This document shows, in pieces, positions 22,860 through 33,033 of a DNA stretch of 64,000 bases. The position numbers and the translations under genes are program-made. Numbering within the stretch: position 1 is the first letter of the stretch; the number at the start of each line of letters is the position of its first letter. This stretch comes from Malus domestica (taxonomy: Eukaryota > Streptophyta > Magnoliopsida > Rosales > Rosaceae), in contig NC_091666.1 in the NCBI RefSeq assembly GCF_042453785.1, forward strand, positions 27,114,501-27,178,500, in the 5' to 3' direction. The notes under the pieces are model-generated. The model saw only the letters and a list, made by a program, of their open reading frames with translations. It was not told the DNA's origin and did no database searches.

Positions 22860-23866
22860 TGTAAACACGAAATTTTCCTGAAATAAACTAGACAAGAACA
22901 CGTGTACAAAATAATATTTTGTATTAATGATTTAGGGGTTACAATCTCTCTCAAATTTGATCCTCTGATTCGATCTCCATAAGGTGTTGATTTGTGGATT
23001 GTGATACTGATCCAAGGGCCGTCGAGGCTTGATCTCGGATGAATGGTTGGAAGTTTCTTCAAGAGGGTATTTTGGGCTTGATCTTGAAGGTTGATGGATG
23101 AACGGATCTTCAAGGGCTTTTGGGCTTGATCTTGAAGAACTGTTGATGAACGGATCTTCAAGGGGCCTTTGAGGCTTGATCTTGATGAACAGTTGATGGA
23201 TGGATATTCAAGGGCTTTTGGGCTTGATCTTGAAGAACTGTTGATGAACGGATCTTCAAGGGCCTTTAGGGCTTGATCTTGATGAATAGCTGATGAATGG
23301 ATCTTCAAGGGCTTTTAGGCTTTATCTTGAAGAATGGTTGGATGTGTGGATTTGTTGATGTTATTGATCCAAAGGGCCGTTGGGGCTTGATCTTAGGATG
23401 AACGGATGATGAACGATGAACGCCTTCTTCAAGGGTCGTCGGGGCTTGATCTTGAATTGGTAGAAGTTCCTTCAAATGGCCGTTGGGGCTTAATCTTGAA
23501 GGTTAGGTTGATGAAGAACGAAGAGAACTTTCTTGATCTTTCGGGATTTGCTTGGGAGCTTTGAAGTTTCAAAGCTTCAAGGTTTTGGTGTGAGGTGAAT
23601 TGATTATGAATTGGTTTTCCGAATTCCCCCAAAATGAATAAATGGCTTCTATTTATAGAATTTTCCAAGGCCTAATTTTGAATATAATATGCAGATGAAA
23701 TAAATCGTTTCTGCCAGGTGTTGACATGTGTCCTATTTGATGACTTTTCCGATTTATTTTGATTTTTCGTTTAGTCACACACTACGTGTAAAATTTATGT
23801 GACACGTGAGCGTTGAAATTGTAACTATTGGTCAACATTTATTTCACCGAAATTTCAATGTCTACA
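22860..23866 (-). repeat. 5' LTR of the gypsy-like element
   Basis: TG...CA ends, 1007 bp, the partner of 14948-15952. The minisatellite of GATCTTCAAGGGC units recurs at about 23080-23340. The two LTRs differ by scattered substitutions and small indels, so the insertion is not very recent. Confidence 0.85.
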
Positions 23867-23965
23867 GTTAGATCCCACATCGTTCAGGGAAGTGGATCCT
23901 CTATGCCTTGTATGTACATGCCCATCTCTTCCTAATATGAGGCCTTTTGGGAACTCACTGACTTT

Positions 23966-24045
23966 AGGTTCCATCGGAACTCCGAAGTTAAGCGAGTTTG
24001 GGTGAGAGCGGTCCTAGGATGGGTGACTCATTAGGAAATTCTGTT
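23966..24045 (+). repeat. 5S rRNA-like segment in Cassandra LTR 1
   Basis: Matches the 5S rRNA core: CGGAACTCCGAAGTTAAGCG (box A region), then GTCCTAGGATGGGTGAC (box C region). LTR 2 has a second copy at about 24260-24335. It is part of the retrotransposon LTR, not a member of a 5S gene cluster. Confidence 0.85.
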
Positions 24046-24445
24046 TGCGTGAGTTCTCTGGATCCCAGGTTGGGATGTGATAATTTGGTATCGGAACCAA
24101 TCCATGGGCGGCCGAAAGTGTGCCAACGAGGACGTCGGGCCCCTAAAGGAGGTGGATTGTTAGATCCCACATCGCCTAGGGAAGTGGATCATATATGCCT
24201 TATATGTACATGCTCACCTCTTCCACACACAAGGTATTTTGGGAACTCACTGGTTTCGGGTTCTATCGGAACTCCGAAGTTAAGCGAGTTCGAGTGAGAG
24301 TGGTCCTAGGATGGATAACCCACTGAGAAGTTCTGCTCGCGTGAGTCCCAGAAACAAAACCGTGAGGACGTAGTCGGGGCTCAAAGCGAACAATATTGTG
24401 CTATGACGGACAATAATGTGATGAAGCCCGGATCGGTAGGTGACA

Positions 24446-25333
24446 CTAAGTCTTTTGATTAAGTACTAGGTCTAGGGCAAGCATTTCACTATGGCTTCTG
24501 TAGTCAAATAAGAAGTGCTTGTAGAGTTGATAATTAGTAGGGTTATGTTTATGATGTTTGTTACAAATTTAAGAAAAAGTGGTACAATTACTTGATGTGT
24601 ATTTTTTGCTTAATTTTATGGCTAACAGTTTGTAACACATAGGCTTTTATAATTCGTCTTGTGTAAATTAGCTTTGAAATATCCGACAATTTCTGTAGGA
24701 AAAAATTATCAGCCTTATTTGGCTTGTGATATTAGTTATATATAGGATGAATTGAAGAAGATCAACAGATATAAATTATCAAGAGGTGTGTGAGAAGTAA
24801 AATGAAGAGTGTGGATAGTACACTCCTGTATATAAAGTTGATTTTGACCAACCCGTCTCAGAGTCAGATTCTCTCTCTTACATTAATGTAAAAGAATATA
24901 AATTCTTTTCGGATCCTCTTTGTGAGAATTCTGAAAATTTTCAAATTATGTCTGTTTATCCTACATCGTGCATCATAAATTATTTTAAATACTTTTATTT
25001 AAAATTAAACATGAATATTTTCTGACGAAAACTGATCGCACGATATTTAAAGAACATACACGATTTGAGAATCTCTGAATCCTTACAAAGAAGATTGTCA
25101 ATCAATGTAAAATATCAACGGTATTAAAATAATAAAAACAAAATTAATAAAATAAATAAAGTGAGAAAATTACCGCTATGTTCGATTTTTCCAACCAAAC
25201 AAAGGATGTGTTCGATTTTTCCAACCAAACAAAATGGAAGAAAACATGCAGACACCAAAGCTTCAGACTTTTACAACTACTTGAGACTTGAGACTCTGAA
25301 AGTCGGCATCTTTACGAAACAAGCAGCTGTCCG
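24446..25333. other. Flank between Cassandra and the F-box/FIST gene
   Basis: A family B MITE lies at about 24901-25094. A tandem pair of TGTTCGATTTTTCCAACCAA occurs near 25178 and 25208, just upstream of the gene. No other gene or element was identified. Confidence 0.5.
24901..25094. mobile_element. MITE with long inverted repeats (family B, copy 2)
   Basis: The left arm is TTCGGATCCTCTTTGTGAG and the right arm GAATCCTTACAAAGAAG, around an AT core with TTTTATTTAAAATTAAAC. It lies about 240 bp upstream of the F-box/FIST start codon. Edges are approximate. Confidence 0.55.
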
Positions 25334-28300
25334 ATGGACGGGGCATCGTCGTCGGCGGCGGCGATAAAAACCGACACAAAACGGTCCCAAACGGCGGCGG
25401 CAGGGTTGTTTTCGCCGATAAACGACGACCTTCTCCACAACATCCTCTCGCACCTACCCGCCTTATCCTTCGCATCAGCGGCGTGCGTTAGCAAATCCTG
25501 GAACCAAATCTGCAGCCGAATCCTCACTCGCCCGAAGCTCGCCTCCGCCCTCTCTCTCCACCCCTCGCCTAAGGTTGGTTTAGAGTCTAGACCCCTGTTT
25601 GGTCTCCGAGAAAATAACAAGCTCAAATTTTGTCGCACATTTTCTCAATTTTTGTGTTGCAATTGATAGGTTGCAGTGAAGGAGGTTATCGAGAAGGTTC
25701 TAGCTGAGCCTATACGGCCTCATTTTGTTGTAGCTAATATTGGAAGTGGGTTTGGATTGTATGACATTTCCAAGCTTGTATGTGTTCCTGCTCTTATAAA
25801 CCCCTTAATCCTAATTAGTATATGATTGGATACATTTGAATTAAGAGAAGCAAATTATGGATTTTTATTTTGTTCTATGTTTGAAATTGCAGATATCGAA
25901 AAAATTGGGGTCCAGTATTCCATTCATCATTTCTACTTCAAGTGGAATATTTGGAAGAGATGCTCTTACCCATGAATTCAAAGAGGTTTCGTGGTTGTGT
26001 TTTTCGGGTTTGCCGGGTTTTTGTTCATTAGTTTGCAGCAAGTTTATGTCTTTACTGATTTCAGATGAAATGTGATTGTTTAGGTTAAGTGGGGAGAGGT
26101 TTGTGGTGATGGACGTGATGAAGATTGCTCTATACCAACAAAGGATGCGAACTACGGCATCCTTTTGACTGTTGGCTTTGTGCCAGGATTGAAAGTTGAT
26201 GCCATCCCGCTGTTACGAACAATAAAGGTGCCAAATTTTACAGTATAACTACAAATCTGATTTCTTTAAGAATTCCACAGCGGTGAATTTCAAATGAGGG
26301 AAACTTAGGGCACACAGTCTTTGGTTTTTATTGTCGTTTTTGGGAATTTGTAGAATCTTTCAAGCTCTTTCTGCAGTTTGAATAATGGATTTTCTTGATA
26401 CATAAATAGTTTCTAATGATATCAGGATCCTCGAGAAGTCTTGCTTGATAAATTCATCATGGATATTAAGGATTACACAGCCTCTGTTTCAGATTGCACG
26501 TCCCCGGTTGGAATTATGATGTTTGGAGTGAGTGGCTGTCCTCATACTTTATTGCCTCTTTATTTCACTCCTTCTTTCTTTCTTTCAATCAGATGTAGCT
26601 TCCCTTTGCCGCATTGCTAACATGTAAATGATTAATGGTACAGGATGGGCTCCGTGACATGAAACCGATTGTTGATGCATTGGGTGAGTAGTGAGTCCTG
26701 AGGACATAATAAATAAAAACAAGAATCATTTATTTACCGCTCGAAACATTAGGGAGATAAGCTGCTGCTTTCAGATTATGTGTTGTGATAAACTTTTATG
26801 TTGCATGCTCATGCTGGGACTCAATTTTTGTTGATTATATCTCAATGTCTCAATTTGTTGCAGATTATGCTATGCCTGCGGAAACTGTCATTGTGGGTGA
26901 TGAGAGATGTCGCTTTTTATATAGAAGTGAGAACGAGTCTAGAAATGTCTGTGGGAATGCAAAATACTTTACCGATGCTGTTGGTCTTATATTTGCCAAG
27001 GATAAAGACAAGCCACATGGTAAGTATCTGGTTTATTCATTTATACAGCATCGTTTTTCCCTTGTTTCCAGCATAGGTTTCTGTTCAAATAGCTACTTGC
27101 ATGCCTTCAGAAGTGTCAGATACAAAGTAAAGAAAGAAATAAAAGGCACATATCACTTCTCGATAGGGCCTTCCAATATCAGAGCCACTGCAGATGCAGT
27201 CTATTTTGCAATCTCCCTAGAAGATTTGAAACACATCAAGATGTATTCATTTGTGAACTAGTCCTTTTCGTGTTTAATGTTTTTTTCCTAGGTAAACATG
27301 TTTAATGCTTTCATGCTTTATAAAATTTCTTTCGGTTTCAAACTTTCAATTACAGTATATCTCCAAATTTTGGAACCATGTTTTATCAAAATTGAATAAC
27401 TTTTAAGGGTTCTCATATTTGAGAGATGCATGCTGATCTTTAATTTTCACAAGTGAAGATTTTTCATCGCTCTTTCATGCATAGCTTTTTCCAAATTTTT
27501 TCTTATTTTATGAGTGCACTTTCAGATATATCGTATGCCTCATTAGGCACTCGTAAGGATACACATTTGCTTCTGTTTTTTCCTTGTAACTTATTTGCTT
27601 CCTTCTTACTCTAACAACATATCTATGGTGGCTTTCTTGTTCTGTAAAGTTATCATGTCAAACTACCCAATGTGTTTTGTTAGGCACTTATTCGGTTTTG
27701 TATAAATGAAAAGGTATTGGAGACATTCAATTCCAAATTGCATTATCAAATGGAGTGTCCACGGTCGGTTCCCGGCACAAGGCTGTTTCTGTCAAAGTGA
27801 ATAACTGTGAGCGTTCTACTTGGCTTACTGCTAGAAGAGAGGGACACCCAGAAATTCTGGACGGTCAACAAATTCTCGATGATATCAACGATGAGGTAAA
27901 ACTTACAGTTAAATTTTCCATGTGGTGCATTTCAAAAGTCTGCTGAAAGTGCCAGTTGACTTGAAGCGTTGTTTTACGTTAGTCTAGTGAATTAGATATA
28001 TTACAAGTGAGTTATGTTTAAGAAATCTGATTATTTTGGAACTATCATGCTTCTTACAAGTGCTTGTGTTTGTTTTTCAAATGAATATTTGACAGTTAGC
28101 AAATCACGTAGATTCTTCAGATCTGTACATTGGGGTTACGAAACATAGAAAAATCTCTATTGGGTCAGAGAAGCCAAGGTGGATCACGTCCTTGGAATAC
28201 CATGGAGTTGTAGGGTAACACTCAGGACTACTTTTTTAATTGGCTAGTATTGTCTAATTGTTGCTGCATATGTTCCTGTAATGAAGAAATATGAAATTCT

Positions 28301-29470
28301 TTAAAACAAGAACATCCTTCTCTGCGTCCTACACTTCGATTTATGGTTCGTCTGCTCATCCCTGTCAAACTCCTCGCTCCATCTGCCACTTCACTGTTGT
28401 TACTGTTTGTTTTCCACTTATCAAATTGTGGTTAGTACAGGATCATAGCTGGAAAACCAATTTAAGAATGTAAAGTAAAAGACCTTAATTTGGAGGCGGT
28501 ACTACGATCTTATTCTTCATATATTATATATCCCATGTGCATCTGCCTTTGCTGAGAACTTGCTGAGACCAATCTGTGTTCTCGTGTGGTCTCGGGTCAC
28601 TGGCAATAACATGTATAATGCCACAACTATTTTCAGTAATGACCATCGTTTAATGGGCTTCAGAATTGTTCTTATACACACACACACACATGCTTTTTTC
28701 TTATTATGCTCCATCTGAACCATTCAGACATGGAATTCATAAAAGCCTCTACGTCTAACCTAAACGTAGAAATACTATTGTGGGCAATGACTATAAATTC
28801 CTGGTGGTGGTAAAGTGATTGATTTCTAGGAAACTAGTAATAGATCTCAATGGATGAATTGAACTAATTGATCGGAAATATACTTCTTAATATCCTTTTA
28901 TAACTTTTTTTCATCTTGGGATGAAAACGTATTTCCTGCACATTTCCGCATGGATAGTTGATTGAAGTATGTTTGATGATTTGATAAATCATTTATGATT
29001 TTGATTTAACTATTAACATGATGCTATTCTGCAGAGGAGATGATCAGTACCTTTATGTCAGTGGCGTTGGCATAAAAACTGGTGATTACTTCAACTTCTA
29101 TCGTTCAGACCCCGAAACTGCATTAGCTTCATGTAACAACATCTCTTCAAGCCTGAAAAAATTGAAGGTCAATGAAACTCAAAAACATCGCTGTCACATG
29201 AGCGAAGTATTTGGGGGTTTTCTGTTCGCTTGTTGTGGCCGTGGTGAGCCATTCTTTGGACGCGCCAATGTTGATGGCTCTCCTTTTGTGGAGAACTTCT
29301 CCAGGGTTCCGTTGGCAGGAATATTTTGCGGGGGAGAAATTGCACGTGGCTCTTTGAGGTTGACCGGGGAAGCTCAGAAAGATAGTGATGCTCGTTGCAC
29401 TCTGCATGTCTACTGCACCATTTATCTTGTGCTGTCATATACTCCAGCACCAGCACCATTGGAGCATTAG
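25334..29470 (+). CDS. F-box protein with FIST N and FIST C domains (FBXO22-like)
   Basis: Ten exons join in phase to 539 aa: 25334-25573, 25670-25777, 25893-25985, 26084-26227, 26426-26527, 26644-26683, 26864-27019, 27714-27895, 28096-28214 and 29035-29470. An Ala-rich start precedes the F-box (about residues 27-65; NDDLLHNILSHLPAL, then CVSKSW). FIST N follows, with FVVANIGSGFGLYD, LLTVGFVPGLKVD and SPVGIMMFGDG. FIST C holds GVGIKTGDYFNFYRSD and EVFGGFLFACCGRG. F-box proteins recruit substrates to SCF ubiquitin ligases; FIST is a ligand-sensing domain best known from bacteria. The same domain order occurs in animal FBXO22 and plant At5g63520-type proteins. Substrate unknown. All introns use GT-AG. 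Confidence 0.9.
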
Positions 29471-29967
29471 ATGTTGCCTGCTGCTCTTCCCTTGAATCTC
29501 TTTTGTTTTAGTACAGTAACTGTTTATACATTTCGGTTTTACAGTCGGTGATCGATGATCGGCCTGTATGGCCGTAATTTAATTTGCAGTTGGGTGTTTT
29601 CTTTTCTGCATAGCACGCTTTCATGCGATATACAAAAGGATTTATAAACGGTTGATGATCCTGGCATTTATATTATGTGCGAGATTATTTTTCAAGAAAA
29701 TACAGAAAAGCATGAATGGGAAGGTGCGTTGATCATGTTTGGTGTATTTCTGATAAAAACAAGATTTCTCTCAGTTATGATTATGTATACGTATATGTTG
29801 TACTATGTATGTGTGTATGTGTGTATGTATACTAATTTGAAACAAGGAAAGCTGCAAAAACAGAATCGGTTATAAACTTTTAATCAAAAATATTTCTCAA
29901 ACGACACTAAACATCCAATAAACCCGACACTAAACATACAATAGAAGGGCATCAACTTGTGTGTGTA
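29471..29967. other. 3' flank of the F-box/FIST gene
   Basis: Contains the probable 3' UTR and a TATGTGTGTATG-type microsatellite near 29800-29830. No other feature was seen. Confidence 0.4.
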
Positions 29968-30135
29968 CGACAACAACAAAAAACAATAAAGCCTTATCCC
30001 ACTAAGTAGGGTGGGTTGTATGAATCTTAGAACGCCACTACGCTCAGTTTTGCACCAAGTCTTCCATTAGCTCTAAATACTCCATATTTTTTCTTAAAGT
30101 CTCTTTCCAAGTCTTTGTACGTCTTTCATGTACGA
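29968..30135 (-). mobile_element. RTE-type LINE 3' tail, short fragment
   Basis: The sequence from CAACAACAA through CCCACTAAGTAGGG and ATGAATCTTAGAACGCCA matches the start of the longer LINE tail at 32158 but is more diverged. It covers only about 165 bp of the 3' end. Confidence 0.6.
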
Positions 30136-32157
30136 CATAGTACAGCTTCTAATTCTACTTTGTTTTGTTTATAACTGGTTCTATTCTATTTGTATATATT
30201 TGCTTACTTTAAAAAAAATGCGATAAAGTTAAAATGCAATTGTGATATTGGCACGGCTCAATCAAATTAAAAGACCCAATCCTTTGGGAGATTTTATTTG
30301 ATTGAGCCATTCCAACATCCCACATTTTCCAGCAAAACAAGAACACAAAACCCCAAAGGCACGAGTCTTCACTTCCACCTCCATGGATCATATCACTCTC
30401 TCAAATACTTCCTTCTTTATTTGGTTTTCGCCGTGACCCATATCGATCGCCTTGGTCTCCGCCGTGACACATCCACCGCGAGGAAGTCGATGATGCAGAG
30501 CGAAAGAGAGGTGATGGATGTGGAGAAGCCATTGAAGTTGCAAATGTGATGAGGGAAAGAATGGAATTTATAGAGATGGGTTGCAAACAAATAGAAATAT
30601 AAAACTGTTGAGTGCACCTTTAGATATATATACTTTATGTACATGTAAAATAAAATCGTAAATGGTGGGCCTCCCGATCGAAGAGTCCTGTGTAGTAGCG
30701 TCACTTGCACACCCTCAAAGCCGGCTCTGTTTAAAACTCTAATGAACGAATTCAAATTATAGTATTATCAACGAAAAACAGTGAGGTTGAACAGGCAAAC
30801 CATGAAATTAAACAGCTAACAATATTGTATGAAATCATTGCCGTCCGAGTTAGATGTGTTCTAGTGAAGGTCTCATTTGTAGTTGGTGCTTTGAAAAGTT
30901 CTTAGATTCTCATAACTACGACTTTAAAATGTATACATTAAATCGGTTTATAAATGGAAGATAATTGAACTCTTCACCTAACCAATCATGTTTTTAGGGG
31001 TGCAACTGCAAATTGTAACGCTTGAAGAATTTAGAGGGAATGCTTTCATTTGGTTTATTTAATCTTTTCGGCTATCCTTCTCAATCTGCATGTTGCACCG
31101 ATGGTTCAAACTGTCTATTTTCTATGTCATCCCTTCAAAATCATTATTACAATAAATTAACTATATCCAATAAATAGGCGAATCATGTTTCTTACTTGAA
31201 TGCTAAAATTTTGATAACGTTAATCAAATGATTTCTAGTTTGGTTGATTTCTTCTTCAGAATTGATCTTTAAATGTAACCTAAACTTTTCGTTCATCAAG
31301 CAACATTGTATGATGTAGAAAAAACTAAGAAATTAAATGTCTGAATGAAAAGATTGCTAGCATCCGCCAAATCAAATACAAGTCGAAATCCACACAACTT
31401 AAATATAGGCTTAAAATCCAAGTTGGAATTAATTATGTTTAGTAGACTTTTTAAGTGCAGAGGCCGTCTGATGATGCATGGCAATGGCGTGTTCATTATC
31501 TCACAAAAGACACAAAAACTACGTTTGCATATTCGCCAACCCATTAAGCCAAAACAGTCAATGACTTGACCTAATTTCTTGTCCCATTTTCTTCATGATT
31601 TAGTGCATGTCTTTGAAGAAAAAATGAATATATCTATAAATAACAACCCAACTGAAAACGAAACTAGATTTGATCTCAGGATTACTTAGAGCCACCCTAT
31701 AGAAGAAAGTGGTTGCAGCATTGTTGTTTGTCCCGTAATGTTACACGATGATCTAAACCGACTATTGCTCCTATTTCTACTCACAATAGAGAGCGAGAGA
31801 GAGATTTTATAAGAGCTTTCTTTATTTAACCTTAGACACTGCTCTTGGAATAGAATCCTACTTTAGCTTTGATTACCATAAAAGAGAATTAAACTCTTAA
31901 CTTAGTCGAAAAATCTCTCTATTTTCTTTTGATACAAATGAACGGAATTCAATATAGTCTCTCTTTTGTAAAAATATAAAATTGCGTGTCCCCACACTAA
32001 TCGAATATTGCAATAGTATACATTGCAGGTATAACAGTAATTTAAGAAGAATCGGAAATAGCCATTTTCCATTAATCAAATCAAAAACATAAAAACAAGT
32101 TATAGCCGGCATCTGACCAATAAGAAAAATGGAAATTAGTAAACAGTCGGCAGCCGA
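30136..32157. other. Intergenic DNA, no gene seen
   Basis: Short ORFs on both strands show no family features. No transposon ends were recognised. Confidence 0.45.
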
Positions 32158-32793
32158 CAAACAAACAAACAAACAAAACAACAACAACAACAACAACAAA
32201 GCCTTTTCCCACTAAGTGGGGTCGGCTATATGAATCCTAGAACGCCATTGCATTCGGTTTTGTGTCATGTCATCCGTTAGATCCAAGTACTCTAAGTCTT
32301 TTCTTAGAGTCTCTTCCAAAGTTTTCCTAGGTCTTCCTCTACCCCTTCGGCCCTGAACCTCTGTCCCGTAGTCACATCTTCGAACCGGAGCGTCAGTCGG
32401 CCTTCTTTGCACATGTCCAAATCACCGGAGCCGATTTTCTCTCATCTTTCCTACAATTTCGGCTACTCCTACTTTACCTCGGATATCCTCATTCCCAATC
32501 TTATCCTTTTTCGTGTGCCCACACATCCCACGAAGCATCCTCATCTCCGCTACACCCATTTTGTGTACGTGTTGATGCTTCACCGCCCAACATTCTGTGC
32601 CATACAACATCGCTGGCCTTATTGCCGTCCTATAAAATTTTCCCTTGAGCTTCAGTGGCCTACGACGGTCACACAACACGCCGGATGCGCTCTTACACTT
32701 CATCCATCCAGCTCGTATTCTATGGTTGAGATTTCCATCTAATTCTCCGTTCTCTTGCAAGATAGATCCTAGGTAGCGAAAACGGTCGCTTTT
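32158..32793 (-). mobile_element. 5'-truncated RTE-type LINE (pol C-terminus)
   Basis: On the minus strand the sequence encodes the C-terminal part of a LINE reverse transcriptase protein (FRYLGSILQENGELD, AIRPAMLYGTECWA, RRPTDAPVRRCDYG). It ends in a (TTG)n-type tail at 32158-32200, as RTE elements do. One in-frame TGA replaces the expected TGG at about 32419. The 5' end is cut at 32793, where LTR-like sequence begins. Confidence 0.8.
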
Positions 32794-33033
32794 TGTGATC
32801 TTCGCTAGATTGCTCCGGTCATTAGTGTGGATAAGTATATAAATGGATAGAGATAGGAAAGCAAACACAAGATGTACGTGGTTCACCCAGATTGGCTACG
32901 TCCACGGAATAGAAGAGTTCTCATTAATTGTGAAGGGTTTACACAAGTACATAGGTTCAAGCTCTCCTTTAGTGAGTACAAGTGAATGATTTAGTACAAA
33001 TGACATTAGGAAATATTGTGGGAGAATGATCTC
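32794..33033 (-). mobile_element. LTR fragment of the 62987 family
   Basis: TGTGATCTTCGCTAG through GAGAATGATCTC matches the left half of the LTR at 62987-63449. That half is the transcribed end of the LTR on the minus strand. The match stops at 33033 and the promoter half with the CCAAT/G-box units is missing here. Confidence 0.7.

Larger units (their letters stand above)
14948..23866 (-). mobile_element. Ty3/gypsy-like LTR element inserted in Cassandra, pol deleted
   Basis: Two LTRs of about 1 kb, each starting TGTAAACACG and ending TGTCTACA on the plus strand, bound the element. It is flanked by a perfect 5-bp duplication GTTAG (14943-14947 and 23867-23871). The minus-strand reading order is 5' LTR (22860-23866), a PBS-like TTGGCACGCCCAGTGGGAC, a gag remnant (22780-21632), then no recognisable protease, reverse transcriptase or integrase. 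An opposite-strand ORF copy (17904-18569), repeats and the 3' LTR (14948-15952) follow. Layout and leader resemble Tat-lineage elements that carry extra ORFs; that lineage call is inference. Confidence 0.85.
14942..24445 (+). mobile_element. Cassandra TRIM retrotransposon, split by a gypsy insertion
   Basis: The element starts TGTTAG at 14942. It is interrupted after six bases by the gypsy-like element, resumes at 23867 and ends GGTGACA at 24445. LTR 1 continues to about 24082; LTR 2 is 24158-24445. Both LTRs hold a 5S rRNA-like segment (GAACTCCGAAGTTAAGCGAG and CCTAGGATGG). Between them is about 75 bp with a PBS-like TGGTATCGGAAC (near initiator tRNA-Met complementarity) at 24086 and a purine-rich AAAGGAGGTGGA before LTR 2. 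No protein is encoded, as expected for Cassandra. LTR 1 lacks about 70 bp present in LTR 2. The outer flanks GTAAG and CTAAG match at 4 of 5 positions. Confidence 0.88.

Noticed and set aside
23966-24045. 5S rRNA gene
   Set aside because: The 5S-like segment lies in an LTR, is repeated in the partner LTR, and has altered ends; this is the known Cassandra arrangement.
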